The notes beneath the pieces were generated by a model that was not told the origin of the DNA, did not search any database, and worked only from the letters and a program-made list of their open reading frames with translations. From Agathobaculum sp. NTUH-O15-33 (GTDB lineage Bacteria > Bacillota > Clostridia > Oscillospirales > Butyricicoccaceae), in assembly GCF_033193315.1 (NCBI RefSeq), contig NZ_CP136187.1:744001-808000 (forward strand): 64,000 nt of DNA. Direction: 5' to 3'. A program made the translations under genes and the position numbers. Shown here one piece after another: positions 33,591 to 41,666 of this stretch. Position 1 is the stretch's first letter. Each line of letters begins with the position of its first letter.

Positions 33591-33908
33591 ATGGAAAATA
33601 CATACCAAAAGATCTATGCCGTGGTACGGCGCATCCCGCGCGGCCGCGTCGCTTCCTATGGGCAGGTCGCGGCGCTCGCGGGCAACCCGCGCTGGGCGCG
33701 CGTGGTCGGCTATGCGCTGCATGTCAATCCGGACCCGGCGGGCGTTCCGTGCTACCGCGTCGTCACACAGGATGGGCGCATATCCGCGGCTTTCGCTTTT
33801 GGCGGGGGCGATGTGCAGCGCGCCATGCTGGAAGCCGACGGCGTCCGGTTTACGGCGGACGGACGGGTGGATATGGCGGCGTTCCGGTGGCAGCCGGAGG
33901 ACAACTAA
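33591..33908 (+). CDS. MGMT/Ogt-family alkyltransferase-like protein
   Basis: This 105-residue protein corresponds to the C-terminal DNA-binding and active-site domain of O6-alkylguanine-DNA alkyltransferases. It has the helix-turn-helix region GRVASYGQVAALAG and the arginine-finger region RVVGYALHVNP. The active-site motif, normally PCHRV, reads PCYRVV: the alkyl-acceptor cysteine is present but the histidine is tyrosine. It may be a small alkyltransferase or an alkyltransferase-like lesion-recognition protein. GAAGGA precedes the ATG. A terminator follows two bases after the stop. Confidence 0.85.
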   Translation: MENTYQKIYAVVRRIPRGRVASYGQVAALAGNPRWARVVGYALHVNPDPAGVPCYRVVTQDGRISAAFAFGGGDVQRAMLEADGVRFTADGRVDMAAFRWQPEDN

Positions 33909-33909
33909 A

Positions 33910-33951
33910 AAAGCTCCGAAGAAAGGGCTATGCGCCTTTCTTCGGAGCTTT
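33910..33951. terminator. Terminator hairpin, left copy (after MGMT-like gene)
   Basis: AAAGCTCCGAAGAAAGG (33910-33926) pairs with the matching CCTTTCTTCGGAGCTTT ending at 33951. An identical 42-bp copy lies at 34165-34206, on the other side of repeat copy B. Confidence 0.92.
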
Positions 33952-34164
33952 CAGACTGTCAAAAAACTATTTTGACAGTCTGTCGATCGAAACAAAGCCC
34001 CATTTCGATCGAGTATTCCGGCTTCTGCGCGCGCCTTACAGGCACACTTGAAGTCGGTTTGTATAAAATCCGAGATACATGCTCCCGGATTTTATGGATT
34101 TTGCTCTTGCAGCAAAATCCTATTTTATGCGCGCTGCGGCGCGTGGAGGTTCTTTGACAGTCTG
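33952..34164 (-). repeat. 213-bp structured repeat, copy B
   Basis: This is the reverse-orientation partner of copy A with the same length. Its ends are CAGACTGTCAAA and TTTGACAGTCTG, a perfect 12-bp terminal inverted repeat. About 86 bp at one end are identical to copy A. In the other part the hairpin positions are kept while the stem bases change on both arms, for example GGATTTTGC/GCAAAATCC here against a GCCGC/GCGGC stem in copy A. It separates the converging MGMT-like gene and the small minus-strand ORF. Confidence 0.88.
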
Positions 34165-34206
34165 AAAGCTCCGAAGAAAGGGCTATGCGCCTTTCTTCGG
34201 AGCTTT
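34165..34206. terminator. Terminator hairpin, right copy
   Basis: This is an exact 42-bp duplicate of 33910-33951. On the minus strand it terminates the small ORF that ends at 34210. Confidence 0.92.
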
Positions 34207-34209
34207 CTT

Positions 34210-34464
34210 TTACACGCAGCGGGGACCGGTGGCCTCGATCAGTCGGCGCTTTGCGCCGGCCGGATCGGTAAAACAGGGGTTCTTTTCTCCGCACAGGTAC
34301 TGGACCGCTTCCGTCCACTCGGCAAGCGGGTAGCGTTCGGTCGGCGCTTCTTTTACCGCGGAGCGGAAGGCTTCGCTGCCCACGATCTCAGGCAGGTTGG
34401 AGAGATACGGGCAGTTTGTTTTTTCCGTGAGCCAGTCGAGTAACGAGGGTGTATCAGCTGCCAT
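34210..34464 (-). CDS. Small hypothetical protein downstream of the diguanylate cyclase
   Basis: This is an 84-residue soluble protein of unknown function, with no recognised domain. It is mildly acidic and Trp/Tyr-containing (LLDWLTEKTNCPYLSNLPEIV at the N terminus). The start at 34464 is chosen because AAAGGA is 9 bp upstream; a second possible ATG is 34485. It overlaps the end of the diguanylate cyclase gene by 11 bp, so translation is probably coupled, which suggests a small partner or modulator. It is followed by a strong terminator, which supports it being a real gene. Confidence 0.6.
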   Translation of the reverse strand: MAADTPSLLDWLTEKTNCPYLSNLPEIVGSEAFRSAVKEAPTERYPLAEWTEAVQYLCGEKNPCFTDPAGAKRRLIEATGPRCV

Positions 34465-36427
34465 CCTTGTCGGTCCTTTCGTCATGGTCTGCGGTCGGGG
34501 GAGCTATGGTGTAGCCGTCCCGGCCGCGTTTCTTGGTTTGGTACAGCGCGTGCTCCGCGCGTTTATACAGATCGTCGAAACCGGCGGTATCCGCGTTTGC
34601 AAGCGCCACGCCGATGCTGGCCGAGACCGCCCACGCGCGGTCCTCCTCGCCGTAGAGAAAACGCAGCGCGCCGCTTAAGGCATTTGCTTTTTCCGTGGCC
34701 CACTCGGCGCCGTGACCAGCCGGAATGGGAACGAGCGCGGCGAATTCGTCGCCGCCAAGGCGGCCTAAAATATTATCCTGCTGGAACTGGCCCTGCATGG
34801 TATGGGCGAAGGCGCGTATGACCGAATCGCCATAATCGTGGCCGAATTTATCGTTGGCCTGTTTGAAGTTGTCAATGTCGCACAGGAAAAACGCGTACAT
34901 CGCAGCGCCCTTTTCGCTCAGCAGCTGTTCGCCGAGCCGCTGGATCGCGGACCGGGTCAGCAGGCCGGTGGTCTCGTCCGCTTGCGCCAGCTCGCGCAGG
35001 CGGCGCTCCTGCCGTTTTTCCGCGTCGATGTTCTGGCGGTAGGTCAGCATATGGATCGCGCCGTCGCTTTCGCAGCGCACGATGCGCGCGGTGATGCGCA
35101 TCCAATAGTAATCCTGTCCGCCGCTCGAGATCATTAAATCATACCGCAGGGTATCCTGCCCGCTGGCGTAAGCGCGCAGTACGTTTTCCGGGGAAAACGT
35201 GGCGATGTAGCCCTGACGGAACTCTTCCTTTACCTGCTTTGCCGCGATGATATGCAGCGCGCTGCCGAACGGTGTGCCGGCAGGCGCGCCCAGACTGGTA
35301 AAATAGGCTTCCGTCGCGCTGTTGGCGGGGCGGTTGTGCGTGATGTCGAGCTCGTAAATATTTTCATACAGCTCTTCGGTGGCTTTTTCAAACAGCGCGT
35401 ATTTTTCATAGGCGAACGTGCGGGCTAGCGTTACGATCTGGCGGTTAAAATTGCGCACCGTGTAGGAAACGATAAATAGAATGACTACAATAATCGCGAG
35501 GATGATGAGCACGGTCTGCGCCATATGCAGGTTCAGCTCCTGCATCAGCGCGCCCGTGTCGCGTTCGACCACCAGATGCCAATCGGGATCGGGCAGATAG
35601 CGAACGATGACATAGTTGCTTTGGGGCGCGCCCGTCTCGTCCGGAACCCAAAAGCTGCGGGCGGAGCCGGTCTCGTTCCAGTCGAGGATGCGCCGCTGCA
35701 CCTCTTCGCTGTAGCGGTCTATTTCAAACAGGCTCAGCGCGTCGTGGCCGGAATGGTCGTCCGATACCTGAATGGTGCCGTTGCCGTCGATCAGGTAAGC
35801 GTTTACCCCGAACTCGTCTTTGTAATCGCTCAGCATGGTTTGCAGGCCGTCTATGCGCAGCCCCACGCCGATCAGGCCCTGTATCTCGCCCTCCTCGTCC
35901 AAGATCTTGCAGTTTACAAAGATCGTCAGCTGCTGCCCGGCGCCCGCGACCTCATCGTTGTCCACATTTAAGGCGAATTCGCGCGGATCGTCTAGCAGGT
36001 CGTAACACCAGCTGTTTTCTGGGTCGTCCGGCTCGAGGTAGCGGTCGAAGCCGTTGAAATGATAGTACCGTCCGGTCGCCGTGGAAACGAGAAAGACCGA
36101 ATCGTAGCCGTATTTCAAGCGGTAAGCGTTTAAATACTGCTTGAGCGGTTCCAGAAAGGCCTCGTCTTCGGGGCCTTCTCGCTCTTTGGAAAGCAATGTT
36201 TTGAGCAGGCTGTCGTTGGCCATGGTCATCGATATATTGACCGGCTTTGTGAAAATAGAATTGATTTGGGTGTAGATACCCTCCGAGGTCAGGGTGGAAA
36301 CCTGCTCGATATTTTCAATGGCGGCGCTGTAATTGGCCCGGTAACTGAGAAGCGCGGTCAGCAGGAAGCCGATCAGGAGTATTGCGCAGATCAATAGATT
36401 GGTCCGCAACAAAATGCGGTTTTTCAA
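34454..36427 (-). CDS. Membrane diguanylate cyclase with Cache-type sensor
   Basis: This 657-residue protein has an N-terminal membrane segment (about 9-29), an extracellular double-Cache-like region (about 35-290), a second membrane segment (about 305-325) and a PAS-like or linker region. A C-terminal GGDEF domain (about 485-645) has the intact active site GRLGGDEFAAL, so cyclic-di-GMP synthesis from two GTP is likely. The upstream DIDNFKQANDKFGHDYGD segment is typical. The start codon is TTG at 36427, supported by AAGGAGGG. It probably senses an extracellular small molecule and controls surface behaviour. Confidence 0.92.
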   Translation of the reverse strand: MKNRILLRTNLLICAILLIGFLLTALLSYRANYSAAIENIEQVSTLTSEGIYTQINSIFTKPVNISMTMANDSLLKTLLSKEREGPEDEAFLEPLKQYLNAYRLKYGYDSVFLVSTATGRYYHFNGFDRYLEPDDPENSWCYDLLDDPREFALNVDNDEVAGAGQQLTIFVNCKILDEEGEIQGLIGVGLRIDGLQTMLSDYKDEFGVNAYLIDGNGTIQVSDDHSGHDALSLFEIDRYSEEVQRRILDWNETGSARSFWVPDETGAPQSNYVIVRYLPDPDWHLVVERDTGALMQELNLHMAQTVLIILAIIVVILFIVSYTVRNFNRQIVTLARTFAYEKYALFEKATEELYENIYELDITHNRPANSATEAYFTSLGAPAGTPFGSALHIIAAKQVKEEFRQGYIATFSPENVLRAYASGQDTLRYDLMISSGGQDYYWMRITARIVRCESDGAIHMLTYRQNIDAEKRQERRLRELAQADETTGLLTRSAIQRLGEQLLSEKGAAMYAFFLCDIDNFKQANDKFGHDYGDSVIRAFAHTMQGQFQQDNILGRLGGDEFAALVPIPAGHGAEWATEKANALSGALRFLYGEEDRAWAVSASIGVALANADTAGFDDLYKRAEHALYQTKKRGRDGYTIAPPTADHDERTDKDGS

Positions 36428-36492
36428 GCTGCGACCCTCCTTGCTGTGCCGCTCGTGAAAAGGCCATGGACACAGTCAATTTATTCTATATC

Positions 36493-36521
36493 ATTATAGC
36501 AACCAGAGGGAGCGCTTGTAA
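36493..36521 (-). promoter_or_regulatory. Diguanylate cyclase promoter
   Basis: On the minus strand TTACAA (36516-36521), a 17-bp spacer and TATAAT (36493-36498) lie about 65 bp before the TTG start codon. Confidence 0.78.
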
Positions 36522-36581
36522 ACAGATTTCTTCATGCCGTGACGAAGACGCACAGCAAAGGCATTTGTTTGAACATAAAAT

Positions 36582-36613
36582 AAGCCGGCCGAAGCGGTTG
36601 CTTCGGCTGGCTT
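36582..36613 (-). terminator. Terminator of azlCD
   Basis: AAGCCGGCCGAAGC (36582-36595) pairs with GCTTCGGCTGGCTT (36600-36613), with one G-U pair, around a 4-nt loop. On the minus strand an A/T-rich tail follows. Confidence 0.8.
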
Positions 36614-36637
36614 TGAAGAAATTATGGCAATCATGGA

Positions 36638-36967
36638 CTAAAACACATACTGCACCAGCAGCATATAAAAGATGGTGCCGCCCGCGATGGAGATGAGCAT
36701 TTGCCGTTTCCATAAGTGCAGCGCTACGACAAGCGCGATGGCAAGCAGCTCGGGCAGTCCGTGGCTGCCGGTAAACAGACTGATGTTTTTCAGGCAATAA
36801 ACGACCAGCATGCCGAAAACGGCGGCGGGCAGCGCGCGGCCTAGATACTGGATATAGCGCGGCGTCGGCTTTTGCGGGGAAAAGACCAAGAAGGGCAGAA
36901 ACCGCGTCGCCATCGTGCCGAGCACACACATGGCGATGGTGATCATCTGCTGTGGCAACGACATCAT
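36638..36967 (-). CDS. azlD: AzlD-family small subunit of branched-chain amino-acid exporter
   Basis: This 109-residue, very hydrophobic protein has about four membrane segments and matches AzlD ([12 protein letters not shown] near the N terminus, [18 protein letters not shown] in the middle). AzlC and AzlD together export branched-chain amino acids or analogues. It overlaps azlC by 4 bp. A longer frame on the same strand (36486-36989) is a shadow, since it lacks membrane character. Confidence 0.9.
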   Translation of the reverse strand: MMSLPQQMITIAMCVLGTMATRFLPFLVFSPQKPTPRYIQYLGRALPAAVFGMLVVYCLKNISLFTGSHGLPELLAIALVVALHLWKRQMLISIAGGTIFYMLLVQYVF

Positions 36968-37674
36968 GCGGGCTCACCTGCTTTCTCAAGAGGACGGCGC
37001 AGCACGGTCAGTACGAGCAGGATACAGAGCATGGTCGGGATCAAGAACGAATCCGCGCCAAAGCCCAGCCGGCAAAGAATGGATGCGCCGATGCCGAGCA
37101 GCGCCGTGTAGGGCCGTTTTTCCTTGAAACACTGTTCCAAAAAAATAACGACGAACATGGCGGTCATGGCAAATTCCAGCCCCTCGGTATTCATGCTGAT
37201 CAGCGAGCCGAGCACGCCGCCCAGCGTTGCGCCGGATACCCAGTAAATTTGGTTGAGCAGGGTGACGAAAAACATGAACCAGCCCCGGTCGACCGTTTCC
37301 GGGATATCGGCCGTATAATTGATGGAAAAGCTCTCATCGCACATACCGAAAATCAAATAAGGCTTTTTCCAGCCGGTGCCCTTGAACTTGTCCAGCATGG
37401 AGATGCCGTAAAACAGGTGGCGCGCTTGGATCATCAGCGTCATGATCAGGGTTTGCATGGGCGCAAACGTGCCGAGCAGCATTGTCACGGCCACAAATTC
37501 CAGCGAACCGCCGAAAATGGTCAGGCTCATCAGCATGGGATACCAAAAGGAAAAGCCGGATATGTTCATATAAATACCGTAGGTAAGTCCCAAAAACCAA
37601 AAGCCCGCAAAAATCGGTATCGTATAGGGAAATGCGGTTTTGAGTGCGTTTTTAACTAAATTCGAGCGTGACAA
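36964..37674 (-). CDS. azlC: AzlC-family large subunit of branched-chain amino-acid exporter
   Basis: This 236-residue protein has about six membrane segments and the family motif [13 protein letters not shown], followed by [16 protein letters not shown] and [12 protein letters not shown], all typical of AzlC. It works with AzlD. It is transcribed away from the MocR-type regulator at 37771, the classical arrangement for a transporter controlled by its neighbour. Confidence 0.93.
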   Translation of the reverse strand: MSRSNLVKNALKTAFPYTIPIFAGFWFLGLTYGIYMNISGFSFWYPMLMSLTIFGGSLEFVAVTMLLGTFAPMQTLIMTLMIQARHLFYGISMLDKFKGTGWKKPYLIFGMCDESFSINYTADIPETVDRGWFMFFVTLLNQIYWVSGATLGGVLGSLISMNTEGLEFAMTAMFVVIFLEQCFKEKRPYTALLGIGASILCRLGFGADSFLIPTMLCILLVLTVLRRPLEKAGEPA

Positions 37675-37709
37675 TGTTAAAACCTCCTTTTACTGATTAA
37701 AGTGTAACA

Positions 37710-37748
37710 TTGCAATCCATACAATGCAATGCTATAATTGTATGGATT
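37710..37748 (+). promoter_or_regulatory. mocR promoter with 12-bp inverted repeat
   Basis: TTGCAA (37710-37715), 17 bp and TATAAT (37733-37738) form the regulator's promoter. AATCCATACAAT (37714-37725) and ATTGTATGGATT (37737-37748) are perfect inverted repeats around 11 bp and bracket it. Lying between azlC and the regulator, this is the likely MocR binding site controlling both. Confidence 0.82.
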
Positions 37749-37770
37749 ACAATTTCGTATGGAGGCGCCT

Positions 37771-39165
37771 ATGCCATTCAATTCGTTTGCGGATTACCCC
37801 ATGTCTTGGAAGCCCGACCGGGCCGGACTCAAGCGCCCGATCTACCTGTCGCTCGCGCAGCGGCTGGAAACGGATATCGGCGCGGGCCTGCTGGCGCCCG
37901 GCGTAAAGCTGCCGCCCCAGCGGGAGCTGGCGGATTTTCTGGATATTAATTTTACAACGGTCACCCGCGCTTATAAGCTGTGCGAACTCAAGGGGCTGGT
38001 GGTCGCCGAAACGGGGCGCGGCACGTTTGTATCGCCCCGCGCCGCGCGGCCGATCACCATATCGGCCGATCATATGGTGCGCGAATGCATCGATCTGGCC
38101 TTTGGGGCTTCCTTTGAACAGTGCAATAGTATGATTGCGGACGCCATGCGCCGCGTAATGGCAAAACCGTATTTCGACCGCCTGCTCGATTATACCGACC
38201 CCTCCGGCATGCCACACCACAAGCAGGCGGCGCTGAACTGGATGCGCGGCATGGGGCTGGAAGCGCGGCCCGAACAGATGGCGATCGTATCGGGCGCACA
38301 AAACGGGCTTGTCATTGCGCTGATGGCGCTTTTCCAGCCGGGCGACCGCATCGCAGTGGATACGTATACCTTTTCCAACCTGATCGAGTTTGCGAGGTTG
38401 CATCATCTGCACTTAGTACCCGTGCGCGGCGACCGTCAGGGTATGCTGCCGGAGGAGCTGGAAGCGCAGTGCAAGCTCAACGAGGTGCGCGGCGTTTTCC
38501 TCATGCCGTCCTGCTCGAATCCCACCACGGTTGTCCTGCCGGAAGAGCGCAAGCGGATGCTGATCCGGGTCATCCGGCAATACGGCCTGCTTTTGGTGGA
38601 GGATGATACCCACGCGTTTTTGACCGCGGGCGTGGTGCCGGATTACGAGGGACCCATGTACCGGCTGCTGCCGGAGCAAACGGTTTATATTTGCAGTACC
38701 TCGAAGGCGATCTGCTCGGGCCTGCGGGTGGCGTATCTGGTGTTTGGGGAAGCGCTTCGCGAGCGGATTTTACATACCATTTATAATGTGAACGTCAAGA
38801 CCTCCTCGCTCAACGCGGAGATCGTCACCGAGCTGCTGCTCACCGGCCGCGCGGGCGAGATCATGGCGGAAAAGAAACGGCTGGCCGAACAGGCGAACGC
38901 GTTGTTTAACGCCTGCTTTCCGGCCGAAGCGCATAACGGGCATCCGCTCGCGTTCTTCCGCTGGCTGCCGGTATCCTCCGCGCTGCCCGGCGAACAGCTG
39001 GAAAAGCAGCTTGAAACGCGCGGCATCCGGGTCTTTCATTCCGACCGGTTCTTGAGCGGTCCGGTGCAGCCTCAAAAATATTTGCGTATCGCGCTGTCCA
39101 CCGCGGATTCGATGGAGCGGCTGCGGGCGGGGCTGTATATTTTGCGCGAAGCCCTCTTGACTTAG
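37771..39165 (+). CDS. MocR-type PLP-dependent GntR regulator
   Basis: The protein has 464 residues. An N-terminal GntR winged helix (about 20-90: LPPQRELADFLDINFTTVTR) is followed by an aminotransferase-I-like domain (about 110-460). The PLP lysine is in CSTSKAICSGLRVAYL, and aspartate and tyrosine residues around LLLVEDDTHAF are conserved. Such proteins sense amino acids or PLP compounds and regulate the adjacent gene. ATG 37771 has GGAGG upstream; the longer frame begins inside the operator. It is divergent from azlCD, so it probably controls amino-acid export. Confidence 0.93.
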   Translation: MPFNSFADYPMSWKPDRAGLKRPIYLSLAQRLETDIGAGLLAPGVKLPPQRELADFLDINFTTVTRAYKLCELKGLVVAETGRGTFVSPRAARPITISADHMVRECIDLAFGASFEQCNSMIADAMRRVMAKPYFDRLLDYTDPSGMPHHKQAALNWMRGMGLEARPEQMAIVSGAQNGLVIALMALFQPGDRIAVDTYTFSNLIEFARLHHLHLVPVRGDRQGMLPEELEAQCKLNEVRGVFLMPSCSNPTTVVLPEERKRMLIRVIRQYGLLLVEDDTHAFLTAGVVPDYEGPMYRLLPEQTVYICSTSKAICSGLRVAYLVFGEALRERILHTIYNVNVKTSSLNAEIVTELLLTGRAGEIMAEKKRLAEQANALFNACFPAEAHNGHPLAFFRWLPVSSALPGEQLEKQLETRGIRVFHSDRFLSGPVQPQKYLRIALSTADSMERLRAGLYILREALLT

Positions 39166-39187
39166 AGTGCACTCTAGGGTTTATACT
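39157..39187 (+). promoter_or_regulatory. MerR-type promoter with 19-bp spacer
   Basis: TTGACT (39157-39162) and TATACT (39182-39187) are 19 bp apart, the overlong spacing that MerR proteins correct. The spacer carries the palindrome TAGAGTGCACTCTA (39163-39176). The -35 box overlaps the last codons and stop of the MocR gene. Confidence 0.9.
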
Positions 39188-39210
39188 GTCACTATCAGGA
39201 GGTAAATGCC

Positions 39211-39606
39211 ATGACGATTGCAGAAGTGAGTAAAAAATACGATATCTCGGCGGACACGCTGCGGTACTATGAGCGTATCGGGCTGATCCCGCCCGTGCCC
39301 CGCACCAAAAGCGGCATCCGGAATTATGACGAGACGTCCTGCGGCTGGGTTGAGCTGATGAAATGCATGCGCGCCGCCGGTGTGCAGATCGAAGCGCTGA
39401 TCGAATATGTCGCCTTGTTCCAGCAGGGGGATCAGACCATCGATGCGCGCAAGTGCATCCTGATCGAGCAGCGCGACCAGCTGATCGCCCGCATGGCGGA
39501 CATGCAACAGTCACTTGACCGGCTGAATTTCAAGATCGACCGCTACGAGCAGGGGCTGATGACCAAGGAACAGCTGCTTCGGCGCGCGCAGGCGGAAAAG
39601 GAATAA
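39211..39606 (+). CDS. MerR-family regulator (AdhR/YraB-like)
   Basis: This 131-residue protein has a MerR winged helix (residues 1-70: IAEVSKKYDISADTLRYYERIGL, shown here in part) and a C-terminal dimerisation coiled coil (about 75-125). It lacks the cysteine pattern of metal-sensing MerR proteins and most resembles the aldehyde/thiol-responsive AdhR-YraB group. That group's CTTAGAGT...ACTCTAAG-type operator is seen in its promoter. It is probably autoregulated. AGGAGG precedes the ATG. Targets beyond itself, and possibly the HAD gene downstream, are unknown. Confidence 0.9.
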   Translation: MTIAEVSKKYDISADTLRYYERIGLIPPVPRTKSGIRNYDETSCGWVELMKCMRAAGVQIEALIEYVALFQQGDQTIDARKCILIEQRDQLIARMADMQQSLDRLNFKIDRYEQGLMTKEQLLRRAQAEKE

Positions 39607-39696
39607 GCACAAAATATCCGTTGCTTTTCCGTAACCCGACCGTTTATAATAAACAGAGCTGGAATAGAATTAAACGATAGGGACGATGAAAGAGCA

Positions 39697-40350
39697 ATGA
39701 AAAAAGCGGCTATTTTTGATATGGACGGCGTACTGTTCGATACCGAGCGACTGTACCGGGAAAGCTGGGTGGAGACCGCGGCGCAGTTTGGGCAAGCGTT
39801 TCTGCCGGCCTTTCCGGCCGCGGTATGCGGTACGAGCGGGGCCAAGCTGCAAGCTGTGGTGCGCGAGTATTATCCGGCGGTCGACGCGGCGGCGTTCGTC
39901 GAGTGCTGCATGGAGCGCGTTCGCAAGGTGCTGCGGGAGCAGCCGGTGCCGGAAAAGCCCGGCTTGCATGAGATCCTGACGTTTTTTCGCGGCAATGGCG
40001 TTAAGATCGCGGTCGCCAGCAGCAGTGAACCCTCCATGATCGAAAGCAATTTGCGCCGCACGGGTGTGATCGATCACTTTGACGCGGTCGTCAGCGGCGT
40101 GCAAATGCCGCGCAGCAAGCCCGCGCCCGATATTTTTTTGGAAGCCGCCCGCCGGTTGGGGTGCGCCCCCGAGGACTGCTATGTGTTCGAGGACGGGCTG
40201 AGCGGCCTGCGCGCGGGTCTGGCCGCCGGCTGCGCCACGGTCATGATCCCCGATCTGACGCCGCCGACCGATGAATTGCGCGTCGCCTGCGCGGCGATCT
40301 GCGATAGCCTGCATGCCGTGATCGACGCGATCCGCGCGGGAACGATCTGA
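39697..40350 (+). CDS. HAD-superfamily phosphatase / beta-phosphoglucomutase-like
   Basis: This 217-residue HAD hydrolase has motif I FDMDGVLFDTE (nucleophile Asp8 and general acid Asp10), motif II VASSSE, motif III lysine in SKPAPDIF, and motif IV VFEDGLSGLRAG. The cap domain lies between residues 17 and 85. Members dephosphorylate small phosphates or isomerise beta-glucose-1-phosphate; the substrate cannot be read from sequence. It follows the MerR gene by 90 bp and ends in a long bidirectional terminator. Confidence 0.9.
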   Translation: MKKAAIFDMDGVLFDTERLYRESWVETAAQFGQAFLPAFPAAVCGTSGAKLQAVVREYYPAVDAAAFVECCMERVRKVLREQPVPEKPGLHEILTFFRGNGVKIAVASSSEPSMIESNLRRTGVIDHFDAVVSGVQMPRSKPAPDIFLEAARRLGCAPEDCYVFEDGLSGLRAGLAAGCATVMIPDLTPPTDELRVACAAICDSLHAVIDAIRAGTI

Positions 40351-40372
40351 CCGCACCGGATAAACGATCCAT

Positions 40373-40420
40373 ATAAGCACAAAAAAGAGAAGGGCGCGCC
40401 CTTCTCTTTTTTGTGCTTAT
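40373..40420. terminator. 48-bp perfect palindrome, bidirectional terminator
   Basis: All 24 bp of the left half pair with the right half: the core GAGAAGGGCG/CGCCCTTCTC is flanked by A6 and T6 and then GCAC/GTGC. It ends both the HAD gene (+) and the efflux operon (-); the stop codon of the last efflux gene lies inside it. Confidence 0.93.
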
Positions 40421-41640
40421 GTGGAGGACATCACGCCTCTTTTGGCCCATTGGTAGGTATTATACGCGGTGAGCAGATCGATCTTTGCATTGTCGATCGC
40501 CTCTTGCGCCTCCGTGAACTCGTCCTGTGCGTCGTCATACTCGTTTTTGGAGATCATGCCGCAGTCATACTTGGTTTTCATAATGGTAAACTGCTTTTGG
40601 GCCTGCGTCCAATCGGCCTGCGCCGCCGTCAGCAGGGACTGCGCTTCCTCCAGCGATTTATACAGCTTGCGAAACGAGGCGGTCACGCTTTCTTTTTCCG
40701 CGTCTAACTCGATCTGAGCGGCCTTGAAGGTGTACAGGTTGTCGGTCACGTTGTTTTCGTAGTCGTCCGAAGCCTGACGGACAGCATCCTCCTTTTGAAA
40801 GATCGAATAGCTGTTTTTCAGCGCTTCCGTAAGATCGCTGTCATAGTCGATGGCGGCAAGCTGTTCCTCGGTCACTTCGGGCAGCGCGTCGGTCGTAAAC
40901 GCGGTGCCCACGGAATAGCCGCACTGCATGGCCAGCGTGTTTTTCAGGTTTTCATACTGGGTCTCAATGGTATTCAGATCGGCTTTCAAGCTCTCCCGTT
41001 CGCTTTGCTGTTTTTGCAAATCGTTTTGGCTTGCCATGCCGCGCGACACGCGGGTCTCGGTCACCGCGATATCACGATTGAGCTGGGCGATACTACGCTC
41101 CTTTTGGCTGCGGGAGTAGGCAAGAGATTGCAGAGAAATATAGGTGCTTTCCGCGCTCATGCAGATCTGATCGGCCAAGTTTTCGGTTTGCCGTTTAGTG
41201 CTGTTGATGGAGCTTTGGTGGCTGTCCTCATCATCGTCCTCCTGATCCTCCAGATCGTCGTAGGAGGCGATCGCCGCGTTCAGGCTGCTCTGTAAAGAAG
41301 CCCGCTGCGATTGGAGCGTTTTTCGCAGCGCGGTCTCGTCCGCGTCAAGCTCGTTGATCGTCTGGTCCAGTTCTTTGATCTGGCGCTGGTATTCGCTGAT
41401 CTCGTCCTCCACGTTGGCGTAGCTGATGATATAGCTGTCTCCGGGGGCGGTCGCTTCGACGCTTTTGAGGTTGTTGCCATACGCCTTAATCGATACGTTG
41501 TTTTCGCGAACCGTCTGTTCGAGCGACGCGAACGATAGGGCGATGGGCTGTGCTGCGGCCTCGTCGTCCGCGGCATAGGCGGGCGCGCAGACGCTGCACA
41601 GGGTCAGCGCCGCAAGGCCGGCGGCCATATAGCGTTTCAT
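40417..41640 (-). CDS. TolC-like secreted coiled-coil protein, copy 2
   Basis: The 407-residue protein has a signal peptide (to about residue 22, ending AYA-A) followed by long amphipathic helices in the repeating pattern of TolC/outer-membrane-factor proteins (COG1538-like). It includes SRGMASQNDLQKQQSERESL and a C-terminal YDCGMISKNEYDDAQDEF element. An acidic insertion (DDLEDQEDDDEDS, about 130) is unusual. In a Gram-positive cell it cannot form the classical outer-membrane channel, and may act as an extracytoplasmic spacer or partner of the pump. The start is set after AAAGGAG, at the second of two adjacent ATGs. It is the last gene of the operon. Confidence 0.8.
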   Translation of the reverse strand: MKRYMAAGLAALTLCSVCAPAYAADDEAAAQPIALSFASLEQTVRENNVSIKAYGNNLKSVEATAPGDSYIISYANVEDEISEYQRQIKELDQTINELDADETALRKTLQSQRASLQSSLNAAIASYDDLEDQEDDDEDSHQSSINSTKRQTENLADQICMSAESTYISLQSLAYSRSQKERSIAQLNRDIAVTETRVSRGMASQNDLQKQQSERESLKADLNTIETQYENLKNTLAMQCGYSVGTAFTTDALPEVTEEQLAAIDYDSDLTEALKNSYSIFQKEDAVRQASDDYENNVTDNLYTFKAAQIELDAEKESVTASFRKLYKSLEEAQSLLTAAQADWTQAQKQFTIMKTKYDCGMISKNEYDDAQDEFTEAQEAIDNAKIDLLTAYNTYQWAKRGVMSST

Positions 41641-41666
41641 CATGTTTTCTCCTTTCATCGAACCAT

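Noticed and set aside
36486..36989. 167-codon minus-strand frame overlapping azlD
   Set aside because: The overlapping 109-codon frame is strongly hydrophobic and matches AzlD, while this one has no membrane character and reads through the terminator.
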